A stretch of 64,000 nt of DNA from positions 138,041 to 202,040 of the forward strand of contig CAYNFP010000001.1 in NCBI GenBank assembly GCA_964396655.1. Direction: 5' to 3'. Of this stretch, positions 17,261-25,864 are shown one piece after another. The DNA is from CAYNFP01 sp964396655 (GTDB lineage Bacteria; Bacillota_I; Bacilli_A; RF39; UBA660). Every line of letters starts with the position of its first letter. Position 1 is the first letter of the stretch. The notes beneath the pieces are model-generated. The model was given only the letters and a program-made list of their open reading frames with translations. It was not told where the DNA came from and searched no databases. The position numbers and the translations under genes were made by a program.

Positions 17261-18004
17261 ATGAAAGATAAAATAGCTTTAGTAACTGGAGGAACATCTG
17301 GAATTGGCAAAGAAATAGTAAAAGAATTATTAAATGAAGGTTTAAAAATAATTATTGTTTATGGTCATAATGTGGATCAAATGAACAGTACAAAAAATGA
17401 ATTTAAAGAATTTGAAAATAGCTTATTCTTTATACAAGGTGATGTTTCAAAAGAAAATGAAGTAAAAGAATTATTTGAAGAAGTTTCTAAAAGATATAAT
17501 TGTTTAGATTTTTTAATAAACAATGCTGGAACAAATGTGGATGAAGATATAGAAAATGCAAGTTTAGAAACTTATATGAAAGTTGTAAATACAAATTATA
17601 TAGGAAAAATGTTATGTATAAAATATGCTACACCATTATTAAAAAAGTCATCATATGCTAGTATTATTAACATTGCTTCAAGTTTAGGAATAAAAGCAGA
17701 TACAGAGTGTAGTGCTTATTGTTGCTCAGCCGCAGCAATTATAAAATTAACTGAGTGTGCTGCATTAGAATTATCTAAATACAATATAAGAGTAAATACT
17801 GTAAGCCCAGCATTTACACCAACACCACTTTCTTTAGCTGGTTGGACAGAAGAAGAAATAAAAGCAAAAAAAGAAAGAAATTCAAGGCACAGACTAGGAA
17901 AAGTAGAAGATATAGCAAATGTAGTATTATTTTTAATTTCTGATAAAGCAGATTATATAAATGGGGAAAACATAAGAGTAAATGGCGGTAGTCTTTTAAA
18001 ATAG
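17261..18004 (+). CDS. SDR-family oxidoreductase-like protein lacking the catalytic lysine
   Basis: This 247-residue Rossmann-fold short-chain dehydrogenase/reductase resembles FabG. The cofactor motif TGGTSGIGKE, the NNAG strand, the catalytic serine in INIASSLG and the tyrosine in SAYCCSA are present. The lysine four residues after the tyrosine is alanine: classic enzymes read Y-x-x-S-K, this one Y-C-C-S-A. The C-terminal substrate region VNTVSPAFTPTP and the closing YINGENIRVNGG are normal. The protein may bind NAD(P) without normal catalysis, or act by another route. It is 9 bp from the Rrf2 regulator and probably cotranscribed. Confidence 0.88.
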   Translation: MKDKIALVTGGTSGIGKEIVKELLNEGLKIIIVYGHNVDQMNSTKNEFKEFENSLFFIQGDVSKENEVKELFEEVSKRYNCLDFLINNAGTNVDEDIENASLETYMKVVNTNYIGKMLCIKYATPLLKKSSYASIINIASSLGIKADTECSAYCCSAAAIIKLTECAALELSKYNIRVNTVSPAFTPTPLSLAGWTEEEIKAKKERNSRHRLGKVEDIANVVLFLISDKADYINGENIRVNGGSLLK

Positions 18005-18013
18005 GAGGTTTAT

Positions 18014-18409
18014 ATGAAAATATCTACTAAAGGAAGATATGCTTTAAGAGTTATGATTGATTTAGCTATGAATAATAATGATGAATTTATATCTATTAAA
18101 GAGATATCTGAAAGACAAGAAATATCTAATAAGTATTTAGAACAAATAATATCAAAATTAAATAAAGCTGGGTATTTAAAAACTGCTAGAGGTAATACTG
18201 GCGGATATATGTTAGCAAAATCTCCTAAAGAATATAAGATAGGAGATATATTAAGAGTAACAGAAGGAAATTTATCTCCAATTAAATGTATATCAGAAAT
18301 TACTTGTAATAGAAAATATAATTGTAAATCATATATTTTTTGGAAAGAGTTAGATGACATAATTGAAAATTATGTAGATAGTAAAACATTAGAAGATTTA
18401 ATTAAATAA
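18014..18409 (+). CDS. Rrf2/IscR-family transcription regulator with cluster-binding cysteines
   Basis: This 131-residue winged-helix repressor of the Rrf2 family opens with the typical MKISTKGRYALRVMIDLA and has GNTGGYMLAK at the wing. Three cysteines in the C-terminal half are spaced C-x5-C-x5-C (CISEITCNRKYNC), exactly the IscR arrangement that holds a [2Fe-2S] cluster. IscR-type regulators control iron-sulfur assembly genes and commonly precede iscS. Here the iscS and nifU genes downstream are reduced to remnants (19016-19380), so the target operon seems lost or relocated. It has a GGAGGT ribosome binding site. Confidence 0.92.
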   Translation: MKISTKGRYALRVMIDLAMNNNDEFISIKEISERQEISNKYLEQIISKLNKAGYLKTARGNTGGYMLAKSPKEYKIGDILRVTEGNLSPIKCISEITCNRKYNCKSYIFWKELDDIIENYVDSKTLEDLIK

Positions 18410-18421
18410 GGGAGGTTTATT

Positions 18422-18925
18422 ATGAAATTACAAAGAGGAAAATTTACAATTGATAATATTAAAGATTTAGACAAAGCAGAACTTGATCCTAAAGATGGTA
18501 TAAGAAAAGTTATAGATTTAGATTATATGGGGCAATTTGAATATGAAGGAAATACTATTCCAATTTTAAGAATGTGGATGCAATATTATGGAGATAATTA
18601 TGTATATCAACCATTAAATGTATTTTCAAAAAATGGAAAGCAAATGTATGTTTTTTATGATTCTAATTCTATTACAGAAGAAGAAATAGAAAAGATAATT
18701 CAAAGAAAAATAGAGATAAATTATTCATTATATAGCTATATTAATTATCCAGATGAAGAATTTTATAGTGATTTTTGGTGGGATATTAATAGTGCTTATA
18801 TGATTTTCTTTGGCGAAGAAAAGAAAGATTTAATTGAATATTTTCTAAATACCACTTTAGAACGAGATGGTGGTAAAGAAGGAATAAAAAGAAAATTAAT
18901 TTCTAGCGGAATAAAATTAAAATAA
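18422..18925 (+). CDS. Unknown protein
   Basis: This 167-residue soluble protein is rich in aromatic residues (W, Y) and acidic residues. No family is recognised. It follows the Rrf2 gene by 12 bp with a GGGAGGT site and ends in a terminator, so it probably closes the SDR-Rrf2 operon. Confidence 0.7.
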   Translation: MKLQRGKFTIDNIKDLDKAELDPKDGIRKVIDLDYMGQFEYEGNTIPILRMWMQYYGDNYVYQPLNVFSKNGKQMYVFYDSNSITEEEIEKIIQRKIEINYSLYSYINYPDEEFYSDFWWDINSAYMIFFGEEKKDLIEYFLNTTLERDGGKEGIKRKLISSGIKLK

Positions 18926-18929
18926 AAGA

Positions 18930-18952
18930 ATCCCAAAAGCGGATTTTTTTAT
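18930..18952 (+). terminator. Terminator of the SDR-Rrf2 operon
   Basis: GAATCC and GGATT pair around AAAAGC and are followed by seven T residues. Confidence 0.7.
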
Positions 18953-19015
18953 TTGACTTAATAATAAACTAATTTTACAAGTCCTATTAGATTAGTATGA
19001 ATTGGAGTGGCGATT

Positions 19016-19151
19016 ATGAATGACATATATTTAGACAATGCTGCGACTACAAAATTAGATTCAAAAGTATTAGAAGAAATGATGCCTTATTTAACAAAAT
19101 GAATATGGTAATGCTTCTTCTATATGTAAACTTGGAAGGAATAATAGAAAA
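19016..19151 (+). pseudogene. Remnant of the 5' end of iscS (cysteine desulfurase)
   Basis: The ATG at 19016 starts MNDIYLDNAATTKLDSK, the unmistakable start of a NifS/IscS-type cysteine desulfurase. After LTK a single extra T at 19100 creates a stop. The next frame continues with EYGNASSICKLGR, exactly the following family sequence. The rest of the gene, including the PLP lysine and catalytic cysteine, is missing: the sequence runs straight into nifU. A GGAGTGG ribosome binding site is still visible. Confidence 0.85.
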
Positions 19152-19380
19152 TGCTTCAGGAGTAGGAGAGGTCGGAAATCCTGTTTGTTGAGATATATTA
19201 AAAATATATTTAAAAGTAGAAAATAATGTTATAACAGATGTTAAATTTAAAACGTTTGGTTGTGGAGTTGCAATTGCATCAAGCAGTATATCAACACAAT
19301 TGATTAAAGGAAAAACAATAGAAGAAGCATTAAAAATAACTAATAAAGATGTTGTTGACTTTGTTGGGAAAAATAATATA
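19147..19380 (+). pseudogene. Remnant of nifU/iscU (iron-sulfur scaffold)
   Basis: One frame encodes ENASGVGEVGNPVC, a TGA stop where GGA (Gly) is expected, then DILKIYLKVENN, VKFKTFGCGVAIASSSIS and LIKGKTIEEALKI. This is the core of a NifU-type scaffold, with two of its three cluster cysteines. The N-terminus and the C-terminal third are lost. It joins the iscS remnant directly, so one deletion removed most of iscS and the start of nifU. Confidence 0.85.
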
Positions 19381-19417
19381 ATAATAGTTATTAATTACGA
19401 AAGAAGGATTTTAAATT

Positions 19418-20530
19418 ATGGTGCCAATAATAGTACCTTTTGTCCCATTTTCAAATACAACAATTGTTAACAAAACAATTGTTTATAGTGATACGGTTTT
19501 AAATATAAAAGAATTAGGGCAAAATTTAAGAGTTACAACAATTTCTGATGTTGGAGAATATTCTTTTGAAAGGTGTTTAAAAATAATTTTTGAAAGTAAC
19601 CCAAATGTAATATTTAATACAATACAATATTCTAGAAGTGAAAATAAAGTATATTTTTATACAAATTCTGAGATTTCTACAAAAGCTTGGAATGATACAA
19701 AAATCACAAAAACGGAATATTCAGCTCTTAATACTGAAGTGTTAGAAGATTTAAAACAATTATTTTTAAGTACTCCTAAAATAGGAGAAGATTATATATC
19801 AATATATTCTTTAGGAGTGTTTTTAAAAGATAAATATTCTGAAATTCAAGGGGAAATAGATGAATTTAAATCGATTCTGGATGATAAAGCAAAAGAATTT
19901 ATAGGAAAAGATTATACTTTTTTGATTAGTTTTGATTGGTCAACCCATGAACTATGTATTACCTTTGTTGATCATTATAGCTATAAAGATAAATCTTTAG
20001 ACAGAGATCATAAATATAGATTTAGTAAAAAAGATGGTGATTTATATATAACTCAATCAGAAAACGGATGGCTCTATAAAGATAAAATTATTCCTTATTT
20101 TGGAAAAGAATTATCTGATTTATATGATTTATTTATAAAAAACAAATACTTTTATACTGTAGATAAAAGCAGAATAAAATTAATTAATTCTGGATTTGCA
20201 TTAATAATTAATGATAGTTTTGTTTCTATATATATATCAAAGTCTGGTTATTTTTATAATGTTGAATTTTCATTATCTAAACATTATTGTTTTGATGAAG
20301 AAAGGTATAATTGTGAATGTAATTCATACAATATATCTTCTTTATTAGCGGGGAAAGAAAAAGAATTATTAAGAAGGATATATGTAAAAATTGATGATTG
20401 TCCTGAATGGATGAAACAAAGTTTACACGAAAGAAACCAAAAATATTTAGAACAAGAAAGAATATTAGCAGAGAAACAAGCAAAAAAAGAAAGAGTAAAA
20501 GTACGGGTAAGAAAGTTTTTCCATTTATAA
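19418..20530 (+). CDS. Unknown protein
   Basis: The product is 370 residues, beginning with a short hydrophobic stretch (MVPIIVPFVPF) too brief to be a sure signal peptide. The rest is mixed alpha/beta with many Y, F and K residues and a basic C-terminal helix. No motif is recognised. It follows the iron-sulfur remnants and ends in a terminator. The GAAAGAAGGA site supports the ATG. Confidence 0.7.
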   Translation: MVPIIVPFVPFSNTTIVNKTIVYSDTVLNIKELGQNLRVTTISDVGEYSFERCLKIIFESNPNVIFNTIQYSRSENKVYFYTNSEISTKAWNDTKITKTEYSALNTEVLEDLKQLFLSTPKIGEDYISIYSLGVFLKDKYSEIQGEIDEFKSILDDKAKEFIGKDYTFLISFDWSTHELCITFVDHYSYKDKSLDRDHKYRFSKKDGDLYITQSENGWLYKDKIIPYFGKELSDLYDLFIKNKYFYTVDKSRIKLINSGFALIINDSFVSIYISKSGYFYNVEFSLSKHYCFDEERYNCECNSYNISSLLAGKEKELLRRIYVKIDDCPEWMKQSLHERNQKYLEQERILAEKQAKKERVKVRVRKFFHL

Positions 20531-20537
20531 AAAAATA

Positions 20538-20567
20538 AAACTTGTAATATATTTACAAGTTTTTTTA
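20538..20567 (+). terminator. Terminator before uppS
   Basis: AAACTTGTAA and TTACAAGTTT form the stem around TATAT and are followed by T residues. Confidence 0.75.
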
Positions 20568-20627
20568 TAAAGTTTGTTTTTATATTAATATTTGTTATAA
20601 TGAGTATACTTAAAAAAGGAGAACTTT

Positions 20628-21329
20628 ATGAATTATAAAAATTTAAATATTCCAAATCATATAGCAATAATATTAGATGGTAATGGTAGATGGGCTTTAT
20701 CAAGAGGATTAACTCGTTTAGAAGGTCATGATGAAGGATTTAAAAGAGCAGAAGAAATAGCAGAATATGCTTTTGATAAAGGTGTTAAGGTTTTAAGTTT
20801 ATTTGCATTTTCTACAGAAAACTTTAAAAGAACAGAAAAAGAAGTCAATCATTTAATGGATATTTTTGCAAATATGTTTACAACTAGATTTAAAAAAATA
20901 GCTGAAAAAGGTATAAAAATTGTTGTATCAGGAAGTAAAGAAAATCTTTCGGATAACGTAATAAATGCAATAGATGAAATGACTCAAAAAACTAAAGAAA
21001 ATAAAAAAGGCATTTTAAATATATGTATTAATTATGGAGGACGTTTAGAAATAGTTGATACATATAAAAAGATAATGAAAATGAATGTCAAAGAAGAAGA
21101 TATTACTGAAGAATTTATAAGAAAAAACTTATATAATGATCTTCCTAATATAGATTTAATGATTCGTACTAGTGGAGAAGAAAGAATAAGTAATTTTATG
21201 TTATATTTACTTGCTTATGCAGAATTTTATTTTCCCGAAATTCATTGGCCAGATTTCACAAAAAAAGAATTTTATAAAGCAATATGTATTTATAATAAAA
21301 GAAATAGAAGATTTGGTAAAGAAAAATAA
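20628..21329 (+). CDS. uppS: Undecaprenyl diphosphate synthase UppS
   Basis: UppS makes the C55 lipid carrier for peptidoglycan from FPP and IPP by cis-prenyl transfer. The 233-residue protein has the family opening HIAIILDGNGRWA with the catalytic aspartate, then RLEGH, LFAFSTENF, ICINYGGR, and the closing RTSGEERISNFMLY and FYFPEIHWPDF (with the usual L-W-P replaced by I-H-W-P). In most Bacillota uppS precedes cdsA; here it stands alone about 7 kb after rseP. Confidence 0.95.
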   Translation: MNYKNLNIPNHIAIILDGNGRWALSRGLTRLEGHDEGFKRAEEIAEYAFDKGVKVLSLFAFSTENFKRTEKEVNHLMDIFANMFTTRFKKIAEKGIKIVVSGSKENLSDNVINAIDEMTQKTKENKKGILNICINYGGRLEIVDTYKKIMKMNVKEEDITEEFIRKNLYNDLPNIDLMIRTSGEERISNFMLYLLAYAEFYFPEIHWPDFTKKEFYKAICIYNKRNRRFGKEK

Positions 21330-21354
21330 GTGATATTTTCAATATCGTTTATAA

Positions 21355-21428
21355 GCCGAATTAGTTAAATGGTATAACAGGGCCATGGTAAGGCTCAGTT
21401 GGCAGTCCGATTCTGCCATTTGGCACCA
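21355..21428 (+). tRNA. tRNA-Thr (anticodon GGT)
   Basis: The cloverleaf has the acceptor GCCGAAT/ATTTGGC with a G-T pair, the anticodon stem GGGCC/GGCTC enclosing ATGGTAA with anticodon GGT, the T-loop CCGATTC and an encoded CCA. It reads ACC and ACT codons. Confidence 0.88.
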
Positions 21429-21438
21429 TAAAATCAAA

Positions 21439-21475
21439 GAGAATCATTCATTATATTTGGATGATTTTTTAATTT
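21439..21475 (+). terminator. Terminator-like hairpin after tRNA-Thr
   Basis: AATCATTC and GGATGATT bracket a short loop and a T run follows. Confidence 0.5.
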
Positions 21476-21564
21476 TAAAATATACTTGATTAAAATCAAT
21501 GTTTTTTTTATATAAAAATAATGTATAATTTAATTAGTGTAATATATTGGAGGTATTTAAAATT

Positions 21565-22563
21565 ATGAATGAATCTCAAAAGAAAATTATAACCGAATTA
21601 ATTAAAATATATTCCCAAAAAGCAAATATTACTTCTCAAGATGTAATAGATAAAACTATTTTCGATTTAACCTCTAAAAGTCCAGATGAAGCTATAGATT
21701 CTATTTTGATTTCTTTGAATGAATTGATGCAAAAAGGTCTTATTAAACAAGAAGATATTTTTTCTCAAGCGGATTTAATATTTCAATTAAATCCTGAAAA
21801 GTATAAAACAGTTGATGATTTAATAGATAGATTTAATTGGATTAGATCTATGAATTTAGAATATCCCATTATGTCATTATCACAAAATCATGAATTAATT
21901 TTAAGAGTTTTTCATAATTTTAATTTATTACTTCAAAATCAATTTGATTGTTATTATTTAGGTGGAGTAATGGGATATATAGCAACTAATAATAAATTAG
22001 AAAGATATCACAATGATTTGGACTTATTTATAAACGAAGAGCAATTGCTTGCTTTAAAACAATTAGTAGATTCAAGTGAAGATTTTGAATTTGTGAGCGG
22101 AATGAATGGCAAAAAAGGTTCTGGGCATGAGTATAAAATAATTTACAAAGGCACAGAGATGAGTATAGGGCTTTTCCTTTTTGAAAGAGGACCGGATCAA
22201 AGCATAATTACCAAAGAATATTATTACGATGAAGATGGGGCTTTGTGTGTGGATGAACATCACTGTTCTAAAGAATATACTGAAATGACCTTTTCTAACC
22301 AAACAAGAGAATATAATGGCGCACCTTATAAGATGATGAGTTTAGAAAGTATATACAATTCAAAAAAATGTTCAAGGTTAAAAGACAAACGTGATGCAGA
22401 ACTTTTAAAAGACTATGTTGATATGTTAAAAGATTATCAAATTGATGTTGAAAGAAGAAATAATTATGATGTTAAACATAAAAAATTAGATTCTTCAATA
22501 ATTCATACGATTGAAACTGAAATGGCTAGTCAATTATTACCTTCTAAAAATAGTATTTTATGA
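21565..22563 (+). CDS. Nucleotidyltransferase-like protein
   Basis: The product is 332 residues. After a helical N-terminal domain (about 1-120), a nucleotidyltransferase-like core is suggested by YLGGVMGYIA followed by RYHNDLDLFI: a G-G, an arginine and a D-L-D triad, as in minimal or AbiEii-type nucleotidyltransferases that act on small molecules or RNAs. The later DKRDAELL resembles the helix after that core. I chose the ATG at 21565 because GGAGGT lies 10 bases upstream and overlaps the in-frame TTG at 21547. The substrate is unknown. Confidence 0.6.
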   Translation: MNESQKKIITELIKIYSQKANITSQDVIDKTIFDLTSKSPDEAIDSILISLNELMQKGLIKQEDIFSQADLIFQLNPEKYKTVDDLIDRFNWIRSMNLEYPIMSLSQNHELILRVFHNFNLLLQNQFDCYYLGGVMGYIATNNKLERYHNDLDLFINEEQLLALKQLVDSSEDFEFVSGMNGKKGSGHEYKIIYKGTEMSIGLFLFERGPDQSIITKEYYYDEDGALCVDEHHCSKEYTEMTFSNQTREYNGAPYKMMSLESIYNSKKCSRLKDKRDAELLKDYVDMLKDYQIDVERRNNYDVKHKKLDSSIIHTIETEMASQLLPSKNSIL

Positions 22564-22614
22564 GTATTAAATAAAATAAAAATAATGTATAATTTATATT
22601 AAGGAGAATAAAAA

Positions 22615-23178
22615 ATGAATAACAAATATGTAAAAGTAATGTTTGGAGATATGTCAGCAGCTAAAAATGGGTTTAAATACAAAGTAGATGAAGTAAATAT
22701 TTCTGAATATTGGAATCCAAAAGGAACTAACGCTAAAGAAATGGGAGGATTTAACTTTTCTACTGAAGATAAAATAATAAGATGGCTTGTAAGAGGCGAT
22801 ACAATGTATGATGTTGTAATTCCTGAAGTTGCTGAAGTTGTGGAGTTAAAAGGACTTGATGTACCACCGGGTATATTTAGATCAAATAAAATAATCATTA
22901 CAAATCCAAAACCAATAAATGATAATTTTGCTATGGAATTATATGAAAAATCAGATTTACCAGAAGATGTTTGCTTTAAAACAATCGCGGGTTGTGCAGT
23001 AAGAGGTTATATAAACACAGCAAAAAAAATTATAAGAGATAAAATTAACAAAAATAATATAGATATGGCTTTATCTGAATATAATGAATTTGTAACAAGA
23101 TATGCAAAAGTTGATAATCGTGGAGTGGGAATTATACAAAGCATTTTAAATTCAATTAAAAATAATGAAAATCTGTAA
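22615..23178 (+). CDS. Unknown protein
   Basis: The product is a 187-residue soluble protein. Its first half (GGFNFSTEDKIIRWL followed by a V-V-I-P-E-V-A-E-V strand) is laid out like the DUF7666-like protein at 7430-7906, with an aromatic G-x-x-F motif before a helix and a V-A-E-V strand, but similarity is weak. The C-terminal half is helical. It has a AAGGAG site and ends in a terminator. Confidence 0.65.
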   Translation: MNNKYVKVMFGDMSAAKNGFKYKVDEVNISEYWNPKGTNAKEMGGFNFSTEDKIIRWLVRGDTMYDVVIPEVAEVVELKGLDVPPGIFRSNKIIITNPKPINDNFAMELYEKSDLPEDVCFKTIAGCAVRGYINTAKKIIRDKINKNNIDMALSEYNEFVTRYAKVDNRGVGIIQSILNSIKNNENL

Positions 23179-23198
23179 TCTATTTTACAGTTTTTTTA
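23173..23198 (+). terminator. Intrinsic terminator
   Basis: CTGTAA and TTACAG pair around a short loop and a run of seven T follows; the left arm overlaps the stop region of the preceding gene. Confidence 0.75.
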
Positions 23199-23237
23199 TT
23201 TATAATAATATGTTAAAATTTATATAGAGGAAAATAT

Positions 23238-24236
23238 ATGTTAATAAATAAAAACTTAATATCTAATTGCTTTCCTAATATTAGACTAATTGATATAACT
23301 CATAAAGATGGTATAACTTCTCACTTATTGGTAGTTGAAGCCTGTCTGGAAAAAGGATTTAATTTCGGATATATGTTATACTTACCAAATGAAATTTATA
23401 ATAATAGTAGCATTTATGTTAAATGTGCAAATAGTGGAATTAATAAAAATAATTTAGAGGAATCAAAAAAGGCTATTTTTGATAGTTCGTTTGATATTGA
23501 TGCATTTGTTTATAATTTTTCAAGAGAATATTGTTTTCCAGTATTAAGGCCTTTGATTCCTAGAATTTGTAAAGATTCTAAATCTTTATATACTCATGCA
23601 TTAAGTAGTGCAACTTATTTTACTGACGATGAATTATTTAAAAATTTAGATATTCAGTTAATTAATATGATAAAAGACGCTAAAGAAAAACTTGAATTAT
23701 TGGGTTTATTAATAGATTATAAAATAATAATAGAAGGATTTTCTGCAGCAGGAGTATTTGCAAATATATTTACTGTTTTGCATCCGGAGTTAATAAAGTT
23801 ATGTATAGCTGGGGGAACTAATGGTAAGTTGATGCTTCCAATTAGTGAGTTAAATGGAAAAAAATTAATTTATCCAGTAGGGACTTATAATATTCCTTAT
23901 TATAACGATGAATATTTTGAAGAGTTTAAATCAGTTAGGCAGCTCTATTATTTAGGAAGTGAAGATCAAAGTGATTCTTTGGCTACCAAAGAAATAAATG
24001 GAGAATTATTCCCTTTATATGGAGATGCATATACAAAAGAAGAAATGGATTTATTCTTTGAAATATACGGAAGAAAAATTAGTGATAGATGGTTAAAAAC
24101 AATGCAAATATATAATGGACTTGGAATAAATGCTGTATTTAAAACTTATGATGGATATTCACATACTGATGAACCAGCTATAGAAGATATAAAAGTAGAG
24201 TTATCAGATTTAATTTCTAACATAAAGAGAATTTAG
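23238..24236 (+). CDS. Alpha/beta-hydrolase-like protein
   Basis: The 332-residue protein has a nucleophile elbow IIIEGFSAAGVFAN (G-x-S-x-x-G) at about residues 172-185 after a beta strand, and a late histidine in YDGYSHTDEP, the order expected of an alpha/beta hydrolase with a Ser-Asp-His triad. The aspartate is probably in the LGSEDQSDS segment. No signal peptide is present, so it should act in the cytoplasm. It is cotranscribed with the two unknown genes that follow. Confidence 0.7.
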   Translation: MLINKNLISNCFPNIRLIDITHKDGITSHLLVVEACLEKGFNFGYMLYLPNEIYNNSSIYVKCANSGINKNNLEESKKAIFDSSFDIDAFVYNFSREYCFPVLRPLIPRICKDSKSLYTHALSSATYFTDDELFKNLDIQLINMIKDAKEKLELLGLLIDYKIIIEGFSAAGVFANIFTVLHPELIKLCIAGGTNGKLMLPISELNGKKLIYPVGTYNIPYYNDEYFEEFKSVRQLYYLGSEDQSDSLATKEINGELFPLYGDAYTKEEMDLFFEIYGRKISDRWLKTMQIYNGLGINAVFKTYDGYSHTDEPAIEDIKVELSDLISNIKRI

Positions 24237-24255
24237 ATAAGAAAGGAGTGAAAAT

Positions 24256-24711
24256 ATGGAAGATAAACCAAAGGTAATATCAGAATATGCTTATAATATT
24301 ATGAGAATATGTAAGTTAAATGGTTGTGATAGAATAAAAAATTTGCAAGAATATATAAAAGAAATATATTGGAATTCTTCTTACCTTACATATCCAGAAT
24401 TATATAGTAATCTACTTGGTGTTGTATTAGAAATTTGTTCTGAACATGAAATAAAATGTATTTTGCAATATGACATACCAGAACGCTTTAGAAATAAAGT
24501 ATATGAAAGTGGTAAATTTGATAGTTTACCAATTGATTATGAAGATTTATGTAAGGTTTTGATTACTAAGTTAACTTTTATACGTGTAAAAGAAAATGAT
24601 GAATATTTGTTTTCTGTTAAAACAAAAAATTCTATTATGACAATTGATGATTATGAAAACAGCTCAAATAACGAAGTTGTGATAAGAAAGAGATTAAAAT
24701 ATAATGAATAG
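24256..24711 (+). CDS. Unknown protein
   Basis: This 151-residue soluble protein is predicted mostly helical with a beta-rich C-terminal end. It is not recognised. It has a AAGGAG site and its end overlaps the start of the next gene by eight bases, which points to translational coupling. Confidence 0.7.
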   Translation: MEDKPKVISEYAYNIMRICKLNGCDRIKNLQEYIKEIYWNSSYLTYPELYSNLLGVVLEICSEHEIKCILQYDIPERFRNKVYESGKFDSLPIDYEDLCKVLITKLTFIRVKENDEYLFSVKTKNSIMTIDDYENSSNNEVVIRKRLKYNE

Positions 24712-25732
24712 TTTTAGTAAAAAAGTAGGAAATATAACAATTACAATAGATTATAGAATTGAACTTCTTGGTATAATTATGCATATAAGCGACTATTCAA
24801 AAGAACTTCCTCATTTGTTTGTAGAGCATGAAAATAAATTTTATATGGATAGAATTAAAGAGAAATTTTTGAAATATAAAAATGAAGAGGTTGTAAAAAT
24901 ATTTGATTCGCTTCTTATAAAACATAGTTTTTCATATGATGCTCCTTATGCTTTATTTTATGAATTAAATGAAGATTTTGAATGTAATAAATTGAGTGAT
25001 TATGTATTCAAAAGTAGGTTAGGCTCAGATGAATTAGTATATGAATTCATATCTAAATTAAAACCATTTGCTGAAAAAATAAATTTTGAAGAGTATTATA
25101 ATTCTAATAAAGAAGAATATTTAAAATATATAAATTCAATTGCGTCAGCTTTTGAGATGTATGATATATCAAAATTCCTTTTTTCTTATTATGGCTATGG
25201 TGAAGATAAAAAGTTTTTTGTTAATCCGATTGCTTTTGCTAGTGATGGGGCTTTTGGAGTAATGCTAGAAGATGGAGCTATTTATTCTTCTATTCCGGTT
25301 TATAAAAACAGTAAAAGAGAGAATTTATTTGATTATACTAGCAGAGAAAAATCAATAGTTAAAACATCAGTTCATGAATTTAGTCACGGATTTGTAAATA
25401 AAATTAACGAAAAATATGGTTTAATAGATAATGATTCAAATATTTTTAGCAATATATTTGAAGTAATGAAAAAGAATGCTTATGGTAGTAATTACTCTAT
25501 ATTAAATGAATTCATAATCAGAGCAATAGTTGCTAGATATATTTTAATTACATATAAAGATGAAGAGCATTATAAAAAAGAAATTGAAAGAACAAAAGAG
25601 TGGGGATTCATTTATATAGATAATATAATTGAATCATTAATTGAGTATGAAAATAATAGAGACAAATATAAAACTCTTGATGAGTATTTTCCTATCATGG
25701 TTAATAACTTAATAAATTATATTAAAAAGTAA
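24704..25732 (+). CDS. DUF4932-like putative zinc metallopeptidase
   Basis: The 342-residue protein carries a VHEFSHGFVN motif at about residues 223-232, an H-E-x-x-H zinc site, preceded by SREKSIVKTS and followed by a helical end. This matches the layout of DUF4932 proteins, which have the same H-E-F-S-H motif. There is no signal peptide, so a cytoplasmic site is likely. It overlaps the unknown gene upstream and is preceded by a hydrolase gene, so the three probably form an operon. Peptidase activity is inferred only from the motif. Confidence 0.65.
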   Translation: MNSFSKKVGNITITIDYRIELLGIIMHISDYSKELPHLFVEHENKFYMDRIKEKFLKYKNEEVVKIFDSLLIKHSFSYDAPYALFYELNEDFECNKLSDYVFKSRLGSDELVYEFISKLKPFAEKINFEEYYNSNKEEYLKYINSIASAFEMYDISKFLFSYYGYGEDKKFFVNPIAFASDGAFGVMLEDGAIYSSIPVYKNSKRENLFDYTSREKSIVKTSVHEFSHGFVNKINEKYGLIDNDSNIFSNIFEVMKKNAYGSNYSILNEFIIRAIVARYILITYKDEEHYKKEIERTKEWGFIYIDNIIESLIEYENNRDKYKTLDEYFPIMVNNLINYIKK

Positions 25733-25770
25733 ATTATTTATAAATATAAAATAGTTTACTTTTTTTATTA
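25722..25770 (+). terminator. Terminator after the putative metallopeptidase gene
   Basis: AAAAGTAAATTATTT and AAATAGTTTACTTTTTTT form a long stem with a T tail. Confidence 0.7.
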
Positions 25771-25864
25771 ATGAGTTATAATATTATGCTATTAAAGGGA
25801 GTTTTAAATATAGATAAAAATTATAATTTGATGATATAATATATTTTAATGGAGGTTTTAGTTT

